DNA from: Conexibacter sp. CPCC 206217
GTDB lineage: Bacteria; Actinomycetota; Thermoleophilia; Solirubrobacterales; Solirubrobacteraceae
DNA: 64,000 bases
Assembly (NCBI RefSeq): GCF_030646165.1
Contig: NZ_JAUTDO010000001.1
Coordinates: 310,001 to 374,000 of the forward strand
Direction: 5' to 3'
Both the position numbers and the translations under genes were made by a program. Of the stretch, positions 53,283 through 62,088 are shown piece by piece. The notes under the pieces are model-generated. The model was not told the DNA's origin. It worked only from the letters and a program-made list of their open reading frames with translations, and did not search any database. Positions within the stretch are counted from its first letter, which is position 1. Each line of letters starts with the position of its first letter.

Positions 53283-55234
53283 GTTCGGCGCGAACCGCCG
53301 GCGGGGACGTACGAAGCCATCTGAACGTCGCCATGCAGCGTGAGCAACTCGCTGACGTCCTGAGCGAGTTCGCTCGCACGATGGTGACGGACTTCCCGAT
53401 TCAGGCGATCCTCGATCGGCTGGTGGAGCGAATCGTCGAGATCCTGCCCATCACTGGCGCGGGCGTGACGCTGATCTCGCCCGGGAGAGATCCGCAGTAC
53501 GTCGCCGCCTCCAGCAGCGCTGCGCTGCGCTTTGAGCGGCTGCAGACCGAGCTGGATGAAGGACCGTGCTTGGCCGCGTATCGCACTGGAACTGCGATCT
53601 CCATCCCGGATCTCGATCAAGAGCAGCGCTTTCGCCGTTTCGTTCCGCGGGCGCTGGACGCGGGACTCGCGGCGGTCTTCACGTTCCCGCTGCGTCATGG
53701 CGACGCGAAGCCGTTGGGGGCGCTGGACCTCTACCGCGATACGCCCGGGGCGCTGTCGGCCGATTCGATGGGCGTGGCGCAGACGCTCGCCGACGTCGCC
53801 GCCTCCTACCTGCTCAACGCCCATGCCCGTCAGGACCTCCTCGATGCGTCCGCCCACTCCCACGAAGCCGCTCTGCACGACGCGCTGACCGGTCTCCCGA
53901 ACCGGATCCTGCTGCTGGAGCGTCTCGACCACGCGCTGCTGCGCGAACGTCGCTCCGACAAACACTCGGCACTGCTGTTCATCGACCTCAACCGCTTCAA
54001 AGACGTCAACGACGCCCACGGACACCAAGTCGGCGACCACCTGCTGATCGCCATCGCCGAGCGACTGCCGTCGGTGCTGCGTCCCGCCGACACGCTGGCG
54101 CGGATGTCAGGCGACGAGTTCGTGATCCTTTGCGAGGACCTCGACGATCGCGCCGAGGCCGACCTGATCGTCGCCCGCATCACCGCCCTGCTCGCACAGC
54201 CGTTCGTGCTGGCGAACGCCACGCTGGCCATCACCGCCAGCGTCGGCGTCGCATTCGCCGAGCGCCACGCCGCGCGTCCCGAGCAGTTGCTGCACCAGGC
54301 CGACCTCGCGATGTACCGCGCCAAGCGGACCTTCGCCGCCTCCAGGACCGATCGCGGTCCCTACGAGCCAGACGGCCACGACAAGCGCCTGGACCTGCAG
54401 GAAGCCTTGGCGCAGGCCGCATCGCGCGACGAGCTCCACCTCGCCTATCAGCCGATCGTCACCGCGGCCGACGGAGACGTGACCGCAGTAGAGGCCCTCC
54501 TGCGCTGGACACATCCGACGCACGGCGCGATCCCGCCAGGCGTGGTGATCCCGCTCGCGGAGCGATCCGGCCTGATCGTCGACATCGGCAGATGGGTCCT
54601 CCACCAGGCCTGCACCGAGCAGCACCGCTGGCAGCACAGCCGCAACGAGCCGATCGCCGTGGCAGTGAACGTCTCGGCACACCAACTCATGGCCGGCGGC
54701 TTCCTCGACGACGTCGCAGCAGTGCTCGAGGCGACCTCGACCGACCCCGCGCTCCTCTGCATGGAAGTGACCGAGAGCATCTTCGTCCGCGACGGCGAAC
54801 GGGCGCTGCACGTCCTCCGACAACTCAAGCACATGGGGATCGCCCTCGCGCTCGACGACTTCGGCACCGGCTACTCCTCACTCAGCTACCTGATGCGCTA
54901 CCCCGTCGACATCCTCAAGATCGATCGCTCGTTCATCGCCGCCCTCGGACACGACTCCCCCAGCACGCCGATCATCACCGCAGTCGTCCAACTCGCCCAC
55001 GGCCTCGGTATGACCGTCGTCTGCGAAGGCGTCGAAACCGCCCCGCAGCACCACGAACTGACACGCCTCGGAACAGACTCCTGCCAAGGCTTCCACTTCG
55101 CCCCGCCGATGTCCCTCGCGGATCTCGAAGCGCTCGTCGGCCAGCGCGCCGACGGTCGCGATCTCCACCTGCCGGCACGGAGCCGCACCGGCTGCATCCC
55201 GTCCACGGACTGCCCAGGCGGGCGATCAGGATGA
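53279..55234 (+). CDS. GAF-GGDEF-EAL cyclic-di-GMP enzyme
   Basis: 651 residues, no TM segment. A GAF sensor domain (about 25-180, ITGAGVTLISPGRD, DEGPCLAAYRTG, FTFPLRHGDAKPLGALDLY), a GGDEF domain with SGDEF at the active site (first Gly replaced by Ser, often still active) and DALTGLPNR before it, then an EAL domain with EALLRW, the loop-6 region DDFGTGYSSLSYL and IDRSF. It could both make and degrade c-di-GMP in response to a small ligand. ATG 53279 overlaps the stop of the 42-codon ORF; TTG 53213 is an alternative. Confidence 0.9.
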   Translation: MSSARTAGGDVRSHLNVAMQREQLADVLSEFARTMVTDFPIQAILDRLVERIVEILPITGAGVTLISPGRDPQYVAASSSAALRFERLQTELDEGPCLAAYRTGTAISIPDLDQEQRFRRFVPRALDAGLAAVFTFPLRHGDAKPLGALDLYRDTPGALSADSMGVAQTLADVAASYLLNAHARQDLLDASAHSHEAALHDALTGLPNRILLLERLDHALLRERRSDKHSALLFIDLNRFKDVNDAHGHQVGDHLLIAIAERLPSVLRPADTLARMSGDEFVILCEDLDDRAEADLIVARITALLAQPFVLANATLAITASVGVAFAERHAARPEQLLHQADLAMYRAKRTFAASRTDRGPYEPDGHDKRLDLQEALAQAASRDELHLAYQPIVTAADGDVTAVEALLRWTHPTHGAIPPGVVIPLAERSGLIVDIGRWVLHQACTEQHRWQHSRNEPIAVAVNVSAHQLMAGGFLDDVAAVLEATSTDPALLCMEVTESIFVRDGERALHVLRQLKHMGIALALDDFGTGYSSLSYLMRYPVDILKIDRSFIAALGHDSPSTPIITAVVQLAHGLGMTVVCEGVETAPQHHELTRLGTDSCQGFHFAPPMSLADLEALVGQRADGRDLHLPARSRTGCIPSTDCPGGRSG

Positions 55235-55663
55235 GGCTCGATGACCCGCGGCTGGACGAGACCACGCTCGAGAGGACCCAACGGCCTAGCGAACGCCGCC
55301 GGCTTCTCCACGGCATCGAAACCGATCGGCTTGCGGCCGGTGGCGTGTTCGATGACGGCCATGAAACGGTCGCGCATCAGGTCTGCACCGGCCGCGCCAC
55401 GAACGTCGCGGCCGGACCGCCGAGCACCTGATCGCGCCGCTGCTGCGCGCTCTGCCTCGACGCGACCGCGATTGCCGCAGCCATCCTCGTCGACAGCGCG
55501 AACGAGCAAGGGACTAGCCCCCCCCTCGCGTCCCGGACAGCTGGCGATTCCCCGACATCAGCGCATCGAGATCCACCTGACGACCGAGGCACCGCCGCGC
55601 GCTGCGATCATCACCCCGTCGTCGACCACGGCTGGACGCCACCTACGTCGTGCCTCTGACTGA
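55235..55663. other. 429-bp region with possible DUF2294-like remnant
   Basis: No intact gene. On the minus strand about 55400-55245 reads DLMRDRFMAVIEHATGRKPI and then GFDAVEKPAAFARPLGPLE, resembling the C-terminal part of DUF2294-type small proteins, but without a proper start or upstream half. Frames on the plus strand are Ser/Arg-rich complements. Likely decayed DNA. Confidence 0.3.
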
Positions 55664-56074
55664 TCAGTACTCGCGCTGCCGCAGCTCGCGCTGCTGCCGG
55701 CGGCGCCGACGCTCGTCCTCATCGTCGTCGGTCGGGAAGACGACGTTGAAGAGCCCGTTGACGATGCTGACGATGATCGCCGCCAGGACGCCCCACCAGA
55801 AGGTGCGGATCTCGAAGTCCGGCACGATCCACGCCGTGATGTAGAGCATCAGGACGTTGAGGAGGAAGTAGAACAGCCCCAGCGTCACGATGATGAACGG
55901 GATCGACAACAGCGTCAGGATCGGCTTGACCCACGCGTTGACGACCGTGAAGACCGCGGCGGCGATCAGCAGCGTCCACCAGTCGTCCCCATACGCGACT
56001 CCGCTCAGCACCCACGCCGCGACGAACAACGCGAGCGCGTTGCCGGCCCAGCGGATCGCGAGCGAGGTGATCAT
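55664..56074 (-). CDS. phage holin family 4-like membrane protein
   Basis: 136 residues with four hydrophobic segments (NALALFVAAWVLSGV, WTLLIAAAVFTVVNAWV, LLSIPFIIVTLGLFYFLLNV, WGVLAAIIVSIVNGLFNVV) and the conserved NAWVKPILTLLSIPFIIVTLG of the Phage_holin_4_2/YvlD family. The tail is very acidic then Arg/Gln-rich. Despite the name these are common chromosomal membrane proteins of unknown role, not prophage evidence. ATG 56074. Confidence 0.87.
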   Translation of the reverse strand: MITSLAIRWAGNALALFVAAWVLSGVAYGDDWWTLLIAAAVFTVVNAWVKPILTLLSIPFIIVTLGLFYFLLNVLMLYITAWIVPDFEIRTFWWGVLAAIIVSIVNGLFNVVFPTDDDEDERRRRRQQRELRQREY

Positions 56075-56486
56075 CAGGACAAGTCTAACCGCGCGCCATG
56101 CAGCCGACCCGCACCGGCGCCCTGCGGGCGCCAATCGCCTGCACGCCGTCGTCCGTATTGCATGCGACGGCATGCGACGCGCTCTCTCACAACCGCCCGC
56201 ACGACCACCGCTGCGCTCCTCTGAGCATCGTCGGCGACCTCGCCGACATCGCCGCGACGACGGCCTCCCGGCACTCTGCGGTGGCCGCATCAACTTCACG
56301 TTCACGACCTCGTCCGAGACGTTCGGCCCTCTCCGCTTCGCAGCGAGGGCGCTCACCGGTTGCCGTCCTGACGCCCCAGTGCACAATGAGTCAGATCGTC
56401 GTTCAACCTGAGACATGTCTGTCGGTCACATGACATTCACGGCAATGGACCTCAAGGGCAATTAGCGACACGCCGATAGCCGGTCC
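56075..56486. other. 412-bp intergenic region
   Basis: Upstream region for both the holin-like gene (left) and the 1211-residue protein (right). It has lower GC than its surroundings in the right half. GCATGCGACG is repeated twice in tandem at 56160-56179. Short frames on both strands have no recognisable product. Confidence 0.45.
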
Positions 56487-59400
56487 ATGATTTTCACTGC
56501 TCGTAGTTCGTCGGCCCGGCCGCGGTTGTCACCACGCCTCGCGGCGGTTGCCTTCGTCACCTTCCTGGCGACGCTCGCGCTGGCGGCCGCCTGTGCCGAT
56601 CGCGCATGGGCGGTCGATCCGCTGTCGGCGTCCGGCACGACGGTGGTGAAGGCCGGGGAGAGCTCCTCGCAGCCGCTGCCGGGCGTGAGCCTGAGCGGCG
56701 GCGACCCCGACGAGCAGTTGCTGGTGACCGTCGCGACCGATGTCGGCACGCTGTCGATGGACAACCCCTCGGGCCTGTCGCTGGCGTACGGCTATCCGTC
56801 GTTCACCGCCCAGGCGGCGATCGCGTTCGTCGGCAGACGCGACGAGGCGAACGCCGACCTCGCGACGCTGAGACTGAACACCGGCGCCAACGCCGGCCAG
56901 ACCGCGAGATTCACCGTCAACGCCTACAGATACGTGACCGGGCTCACCTTCTCGCCGACGAACGGCCACTTCTACCAGTTCGTCGCGAGAAGAGGCGTCG
57001 ACTGGCGCGACGCCCAGACGGAGGCCGCCACCCTCAGCTACGGCGGGCAACAGGGGTACTTCGCGAGCATCCCCACCGACGACGTCAACGAGCTCGTCGC
57101 GAACAAGATCGAGGGCGCCAACAACGTCTGGTTCGGCGCGAGAGGGTTCGAGGACGAGAACGCCACGATCAAGCGCAGCTGGCAATGGACCGACGGACCG
57201 CTCGCCGGCGTCGTCTTCACCGAGTGCACGAACATCGCCGCGACCGGGAACGTCGGCTGCGAGACGCCCGACGGGACGATTCCGCCGCAGACGTCCTGGG
57301 TCCTCAACCCGGCCTTTCCGGGACTGCCGCCGATAATCCCGCCGCAGCCGGAGAGCTTGGCGGAGCCGAACAACAGCGGGTACGTCGCCGGCAGCCCGTA
57401 CTCCGGGGAGAGCGTCGCGATCACGAACTACGGCGCCCGCGGCGCCTGGAACGACTTCCCGCCGAACGCAGGCCCCTCGGTCGACGGCTACCTCGTCGAG
57501 TACGGCGACCTCGCGATCGGCACCACGACGGCGTTCACGGGCGTCGCCGACGCTGTCAGCTCGATCGCGATCGGCTCCACGCCCGGCGCGCCGACCGACG
57601 CCGCGGCGGTGCTGTCCGGGACGACGGCGACCGTCAGCTGGACCGCGCCCGCCTCCGACGGCGGCTCCGCGATCACGACGTACACGGTGACGGGCTCCGA
57701 CGGCTCGACCTGCACCGCCACCGCGCCGGCGACGAGCTGTGACGTCACGGGTCTGGCGAAGGGCGTCGCGGTGACGTTCACGGTCACCGCGAGCAACGAG
57801 TACGGACCGGGCGCGCCGTCGGGCGCGAGCGCCGCGGTGACGCCGGCCAGAACGGTGCCGAGCGCTCCGACCGATCCGCAGGCGACCAGCGAGGGCACGA
57901 CCGCGACCGTCAGATGGGGCGCGCCCGCCGACGACGGCGGAGCCGCGATCACGAGCTACGTCGTGACCGCCTCCAGCGGCCAGAGATGCACCGCGACGGC
58001 GCCGGCGCGCACCTGCGACGTCTCCGGCCTGGCGAAGGGCAGAGGCGTCACGTTCACGGTCGTCGCCGTCAACGCGATCGGCGAGAGCGTCGCGTCCGAG
58101 CCGTCGAACGAGACGATCCCGGCGACGCCCCCGGATCCGCCGACCGCGGTCAGAGCGAGCACGAACGGGACGACGGCGACGGTCAGCTGGACGGCACCCA
58201 CCGACGACGGCGGGATCCCGATCAACCGCTACACGGCGACGGCGGTCGAGGACTCGGCGCTGACGTGCAGAGTCGACCCGCCGGCGACCAGCTGCGACGT
58301 CGCGGGGCTGACGCCCGGCACGTCGTACACGTTCACCGTCGTGGCGCGCAACGAGATCGACGTCAGCGTCCCCTCGGCCCCGTCGAACGCCGTCGTCGCG
58401 ACGCTCCCGCCGTCTGCCCCGCAGAACCTCGAGGTCGTCCGCGGCGCCGGTTCGGCGAGCCTGACGTTCGACGCGCCGGCGGATCCCGGCGGCGCCCCGG
58501 TGACGGGATACGAGGTCTCCGTCGACGGCGGCGTCAGCTGGAGAGCCCTCAGCACGAGCGGCACCGCCCCGATCAGAGCGACCGTCAGAGGGCTCGCGAA
58601 CGGCACCGCGTACGCCGTGCAGGTGCGCGCGGTCAGCTCCGCCGGGGAGGGCGCCCCGAGCGTCGCGAGAACGGTCGTCCCCGCGGCGGCGCCGAGCGCG
58701 CCGACGAACGTCACCGTGACACGCGCCGGCACCGTCGTCACGGTGACATGGTCGCCCGCAGCCGACAACGGCGAGCCGATCACCGGTTACACCGTGACGG
58801 GCGCTCCGGGCGCGATCGGCTGCACGACGACGAGCTCGACCTCATGCGTCATCGACGGCCTCGACGAAGCGACGGCCTACACGCTCAGCGTCACCGCGAC
58901 GAACGCGCTCGGCACGAGCGAGCCGTCGCAGCCGCGCGCCGTCCCGGCCGTGACCGCCCCCGCCGCGCCGACCACGGTGACCGCGATCCCCGACGGCACC
59001 ACGGTGCGCGTCACGTGGGCGGCTCCCGACGACGACGGCGGCGCGCCGATCGGCCGCTACGTCGTGACCGCGCAGCCCGGTGGAGCGAGCTGCACCACGA
59101 CCGGCAACTCGTGCGAGATCACGGGCCTGACGCCGGGGCAGACGTACACGTTCACGGTCGTCGCGGTCAACAGCGCGGGCGAGGGAACGGCCGCCGCATC
59201 GGCCCCCGTCACGCTGACCGCCCCGGCGACGCCGCCGACCGCGCCGTTGCCGCCCGCCGGCCCGGCGCCGAACGCGCCGCAGCCCGTGAGACCGACGCCC
59301 AAGCCGCAGCCCACGCGACCGGCGCCTGCCGCGACGGCTCCCGGGCCGCCCCGCGACCTGCGCGTCGCTCGCCGGGACGGCGTGCTCGTCGTCACGTTCG

Positions 59401-60122
59401 GCACGCCGGCGCCGCGCGCCGGCGTGAAGATCCGCGGATATCAGGTCAGCCTCGACGGCGGGCGCACGTGGAGAGCGGTCCACACCACCGGCGACGAGCG
59501 GCGCACCGCGATCGTCCGCGGTGTCGATGACGACGCGGCCTACCGCGTCGAGGTGCGTGCCATCGGTGCTGACGGGACCGGCAGAGCCACCGCGACCGCG
59601 ACCGTCGCGGCGCGGGCATGGTTCAAGGACCCGATCGGAGCAGCCGACCGCCGCAAGGAGGTCAAGATCCCCGCCGAGCCGTGGCTGGTACGGGGCACGG
59701 CGCGCCCGACGAAGGCCGCCGCCCGCTCGCGCAACGGCACGCCCGCGATGTCGATCCCGGCGCTGAGAGGACGCCAGCTGCAAGCCGGCCAGGCGGCGAC
59801 GCTCTCCCACCGCGGCCTCTTCCGCTTCGACAGCGACGAGCTGACCGCGCGCGGCCGCGTCCAGGTCAGGCAGCTCGTGCGCTCGTTGCGCGACAGCCGC
59901 GCGGTGACGTGCGAAGGCTACGCCGACTACGGCGGAGAGCCCTCGCACGAGCTCGACCTCAGCATCCGCCGCGCACGCGCCGTCTGCGCCGCGCTGACCG
60001 CCTACGGCGCATCGGTCAGAACCCGCTCGGCCGGATACGGCGCGACCCGCCCCGTCGTCGTCGGCGGCACCGCCGCGGACCGCGCCAAGAACCGGCGCGT
60101 CGTCGTGCTCGTGACGCGCTGA
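56487..60122 (+). CDS. secreted protein with lectin-like, seven FN3 and OmpA-like domains
   Basis: 1211 residues. Signal peptide (core LAAVAFVTFLATLALAAACA), an Ig/cadherin-like domain (about 45-150), a C-type-lectin-like domain (about 150-330: GHFYQFVARRGVDWRDAQTE, NNVWFGARG, WQWTDGPLAG), seven FN3 domains (from GAPTDAAAV near 364 to PGPPRDLRV near 950), a Pro-rich spacer, and a C-terminal OmpA-like domain (LFRFDSDELTARGRVQV, GYADYGG, RRARAVCAAL, AKNRRVVV). The last probably binds peptidoglycan, holding the lectin outside the wall. The start is ATG 56487. Ends in a strong hairpin at 60131-60164. Confidence 0.88.
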   Translation: MIFTARSSSARPRLSPRLAAVAFVTFLATLALAAACADRAWAVDPLSASGTTVVKAGESSSQPLPGVSLSGGDPDEQLLVTVATDVGTLSMDNPSGLSLAYGYPSFTAQAAIAFVGRRDEANADLATLRLNTGANAGQTARFTVNAYRYVTGLTFSPTNGHFYQFVARRGVDWRDAQTEAATLSYGGQQGYFASIPTDDVNELVANKIEGANNVWFGARGFEDENATIKRSWQWTDGPLAGVVFTECTNIAATGNVGCETPDGTIPPQTSWVLNPAFPGLPPIIPPQPESLAEPNNSGYVAGSPYSGESVAITNYGARGAWNDFPPNAGPSVDGYLVEYGDLAIGTTTAFTGVADAVSSIAIGSTPGAPTDAAAVLSGTTATVSWTAPASDGGSAITTYTVTGSDGSTCTATAPATSCDVTGLAKGVAVTFTVTASNEYGPGAPSGASAAVTPARTVPSAPTDPQATSEGTTATVRWGAPADDGGAAITSYVVTASSGQRCTATAPARTCDVSGLAKGRGVTFTVVAVNAIGESVASEPSNETIPATPPDPPTAVRASTNGTTATVSWTAPTDDGGIPINRYTATAVEDSALTCRVDPPATSCDVAGLTPGTSYTFTVVARNEIDVSVPSAPSNAVVATLPPSAPQNLEVVRGAGSASLTFDAPADPGGAPVTGYEVSVDGGVSWRALSTSGTAPIRATVRGLANGTAYAVQVRAVSSAGEGAPSVARTVVPAAAPSAPTNVTVTRAGTVVTVTWSPAADNGEPITGYTVTGAPGAIGCTTTSSTSCVIDGLDEATAYTLSVTATNALGTSEPSQPRAVPAVTAPAAPTTVTAIPDGTTVRVTWAAPDDDGGAPIGRYVVTAQPGGASCTTTGNSCEITGLTPGQTYTFTVVAVNSAGEGTAAASAPVTLTAPATPPTAPLPPAGPAPNAPQPVRPTPKPQPTRPAPAATAPGPPRDLRVARRDGVLVVTFGTPAPRAGVKIRGYQVSLDGGRTWRAVHTTGDERRTAIVRGVDDDAAYRVEVRAIGADGTGRATATATVAARAWFKDPIGAADRRKEVKIPAEPWLVRGTARPTKAAARSRNGTPAMSIPALRGRQLQAGQAATLSHRGLFRFDSDELTARGRVQVRQLVRSLRDSRAVTCEGYADYGGEPSHELDLSIRRARAVCAALTAYGASVRTRSAGYGATRPVVVGGTAADRAKNRRVVVLVTR

Positions 60123-60130
60123 CCGACCAG

Positions 60131-60164
60131 CCGACGCGGCGCGCCACCACTGGCGCCGCGTCGG
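60131..60164 (+). terminator. 11-bp hairpin after the OmpA/FN3 gene
   Basis: CCGACGCGGCG (60131-60141) pairs exactly with CGCCGCGTCGG (60154-60164) over a 12-nt loop, 9 bp after the stop. No T-run, as is common at high GC. Confidence 0.6.
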
Positions 60165-60301
60165 CGCCCGTCTGCCTCAAAAGAGTCGAGGCCGCGGGCG
60201 ACCTCAGTTCACCCGCATCTCAACGCGCCGAGAGCGGCAGAACCTCCATCGGCTTCGACATCCTCGTCGGACTGGCGGGATTCGGAATCCAGAGGGGGGT
60301 C

Positions 60302-60341
60302 GTGTCAGGCGTATTCGCTGCTGTAGAGCGGTGTCAGGCGT
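60302..60341 (+). repeat. 11-bp direct repeat at the start of the HTH gene
   Basis: GTGTCAGGCGT occurs at 60302-60312 and 60331-60341, 29 bp apart. The second copy contains the two GTG start candidates (60331 and 60340) of the following gene. Confidence 0.6.
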
Positions 60342-60876
60342 GTGGGATGCGCTCGGATCTGCTCCCGTTGGAACCTTGGATGGAACCTCGAAGCGCCTGT
60401 CCCTAGTCCCGGGACTAGGGACAGTGCGATCCCTCGCTGAGGAGACCGGCATCCCTCGCAGCGGTGTGCATCGCGCGCTCAAGCGCCTGGCCGCCGCCGG
60501 CCTGTTCGACGAGCGCCGCCGGCGCATCAGCGCCGGCAACGCCGAAGAGTTCCTCCTGCACGCGGTGAGATACCTGCTCCCGCCCGAACGCGACGGCGAG
60601 AGCCGCGGCGTCCCGACCGCGTGGGCCGCCGAACCGCTGGCCAGCCGCATCTCCTCTTCACCCGATGAGCTGCCGCCGGTCTGGCCGGACGCCCGCGGCC
60701 GTGTGCGCGGACTGAGTCTGCGCCCACTCCACGCAGCCGCCCCCGAGGCAGCCCGCCGCGACCCAGCTCTTGGTGAGCTGCTCGCGCTGGTCGACGCGCT
60801 GCGGATCGGCGACGCGCGCGTCCGCGGCGTGGCCGCCAGACTGCTCAGCGCCCGCCTCGACCGAGCCGCCACATGA
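60331..60876 (+). CDS. winged-helix DNA-binding protein, probable antitoxin-like partner
   Basis: 181 residues from GTG 60331 (GTG 60340, giving WDALGSAP, is equally likely; GTG 60424 is a late alternative). The helix-turn-helix reads TVRSLAEETGIPRSGVHRAL with KRLAAAGLFDERRRR as the wing, an IclR/MarR-like arrangement. The segment before it is unusual and contains a perfect 28-bp palindrome. The C-terminal half is helical (GELLALVDALRIGDARVRG). Its stop overlaps the ATG of a nucleotidyltransferase gene (ATGA). Such HTH/nucleotidyltransferase pairs resemble AbiEi/AbiEii-like toxin-antitoxin modules. Confidence 0.72.
   Translation: MSGVWDALGSAPVGTLDGTSKRLSLVPGLGTVRSLAEETGIPRSGVHRALKRLAAAGLFDERRRRISAGNAEEFLLHAVRYLLPPERDGESRGVPTAWAAEPLASRISSSPDELPPVWPDARGRVRGLSLRPLHAAAPEAARRDPALGELLALVDALRIGDARVRGVAARLLSARLDRAAT
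60397..60424. promoter_or_regulatory. 28-bp perfect palindrome inside the HTH gene
   Basis: The half-site CTGTCCCTAGTCCC (60397-60410) is followed directly by its exact complement (60411-60424). It lies 66 bp into the HTH reading frame and ends on an in-frame GTG. It could be an autoregulatory operator if translation starts at 60424, or a palindromic element inserted in frame. Confidence 0.6.
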
Positions 60877-61463
60877 ACATCGAGCTGCTCGAACTCGCCG
60901 CCGCCGCGCTCGACGATCTGCTTGCCGAGGTCGCCTTCGTCGGCGGCGCGACCATCGAGCTGTGGATCACCGACCCCGGCGCACCACCAGTCCGCGCGAC
61001 CAACGACGTCGACGTCGTCGTGGAGGTCGCCACTCGCAGCGAGTTCAGCACCTTCGAGAAGCGTCTGCGCAAGCGTCGCTTCGGGCCGGATCTCGAGGAC
61101 GGGATCATCTGCCGCTGGCGCCATCGAGACCACGGCCTCATCCTCGACGCGATGCCGACCGACCCGACCATCCTCGGCTTCGCGAACCGCTGGCAGGCAG
61201 CCGCGCTCCCTCACGCTGTCAACCGGACCCTCCCCTCAGGCGCGACGATCCGCGCGATCCCGCCGCCCTATCTGCTCGCGACCAAGCTCGAAGCGTTCAA
61301 CGGTCGCGGCAACAACGACTTCCTCGCCAGCCGCGACTTCGCCGACATCGTCACCCTCCTCGACGGCCGCGAAGAACTGCCCGGGGAGGTCACCCAAAGC
61401 GACGCCGACGTGCGACGCTACCTCGCCGACCACGACGCAGACAGAATCCCGCCCGGCCCCTGA
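60873..61463 (+). CDS. nucleotidyltransferase-fold protein (AbiEii/DUF6036-like)
   Basis: 196 residues. AFVGGATIELWITD followed by ATNDVDVVVEV gives the GG-x-DxD site (Asp45, Asp47) of the nucleotidyltransferase superfamily; later blocks are FANRWQAAALPHAV, IPPPYLLATKLEAFNGRG and SRDFADIVTLLDGREEL, matching AbiEii/DUF6036-like proteins. In known systems the enzyme modifies tRNA or other targets and arrests growth, while the DNA-binding partner represses the operon. Start overlaps the HTH stop by four bases. Toxicity is inferred, not shown. Confidence 0.82.
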   Translation: MNIELLELAAAALDDLLAEVAFVGGATIELWITDPGAPPVRATNDVDVVVEVATRSEFSTFEKRLRKRRFGPDLEDGIICRWRHRDHGLILDAMPTDPTILGFANRWQAAALPHAVNRTLPSGATIRAIPPPYLLATKLEAFNGRGNNDFLASRDFADIVTLLDGREELPGEVTQSDADVRRYLADHDADRIPPGP

Positions 61464-61821
61464 GGCTCCGGGTCGCTCACCCCAAACACGGAAAACGGAT
61501 CGCGCTCGACCTCAGCGCGACGGATCGACCGCCGCGCGCCGTCTCGTGGCTGCGGCCGTCAATCGGCGCCGCCCTCATCTCTGTCGACCGTGCCAGGCAT
61601 CGTTCCGAGGTCATATCGCCGAGCGGAAACGGCGTCTACAACTACTTGCGCAGTCGGTTAAGTCGTTAACTGTTTCGGTCATGCCTCTTGTCGTATCGCG
61701 GAAACGAGCGCACGTCTAGAGCTGTCGAGCAGGTGCGAATCCGAGGTGACTTCAGAGAACTTCAGCGCACGACCGGGCCGCGTCGCTGTCAGATCCGCGA
61801 CGTGCTTGAGATCATCGACCG
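61464..61821. other. 358-bp intergenic region
   Basis: The frame following the nucleotidyltransferase stays open on one register (WLRPSIGAALISVDRARHR, to a stop at 61669) but lacks a start codon; it may be read-out of former coding DNA. GTCGGTTAAGTCGTTAAC (61653-61670 approximately) is an AT-rich direct repeat of GTTAA that could be a regulatory site. No gene is claimed. Confidence 0.35.
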
Positions 61822-62058
61822 ATGGCACGGCCTCGCTACCGACTCCGCTCGTGGATCCGCATCCATCTCCCGATGCCGCTCTACGACCTCGGACTTGCTG
61901 GCAAGGGGCGGAAGGACTGCCGGCAGCACGTCTTCTACAACCATGACGGCCTCACGGAGAGGTGCTATCACTGCGAGGTCGGGACGCGGCCCTACTACCC
62001 GCAGCACTTTGCCGAGCACGGCGGCGCTGACGACGACGGCGCTAGCAAGCTGCGATAG
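61822..62058 (+). CDS. small Cys-containing conserved protein
   Basis: 78 residues: LPMPLYDLGLAGKGRKDC, then QHVFYNHDGLTERCYHCEVG. The pattern GRKDC-x2-H-x2-Y-x7-RCYHC-x2-G recurs, as I remember it, in small actinobacterial hypothetical proteins and looks like a one-metal zinc ribbon or redox site. The ATG at 61822 has no strong ribosome site. Neighbour of a convergent TfoX-like gene. Function unknown. Confidence 0.58.
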   Translation: MARPRYRLRSWIRIHLPMPLYDLGLAGKGRKDCRQHVFYNHDGLTERCYHCEVGTRPYYPQHFAEHGGADDDGASKLR

Positions 62059-62088
62059 GCCGGCGCCCGCCGCCGGGTCGCCACCACC

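Noticed and set aside
55664..56074. Prophage inferred from a holin-family gene
   Set aside because: Holin family 4 proteins are common chromosomal membrane proteins and no other phage gene is near.
61473..61669. Open frame after the nucleotidyltransferase gene
   Set aside because: Reads fairly protein-like but has no start codon or ribosome site.
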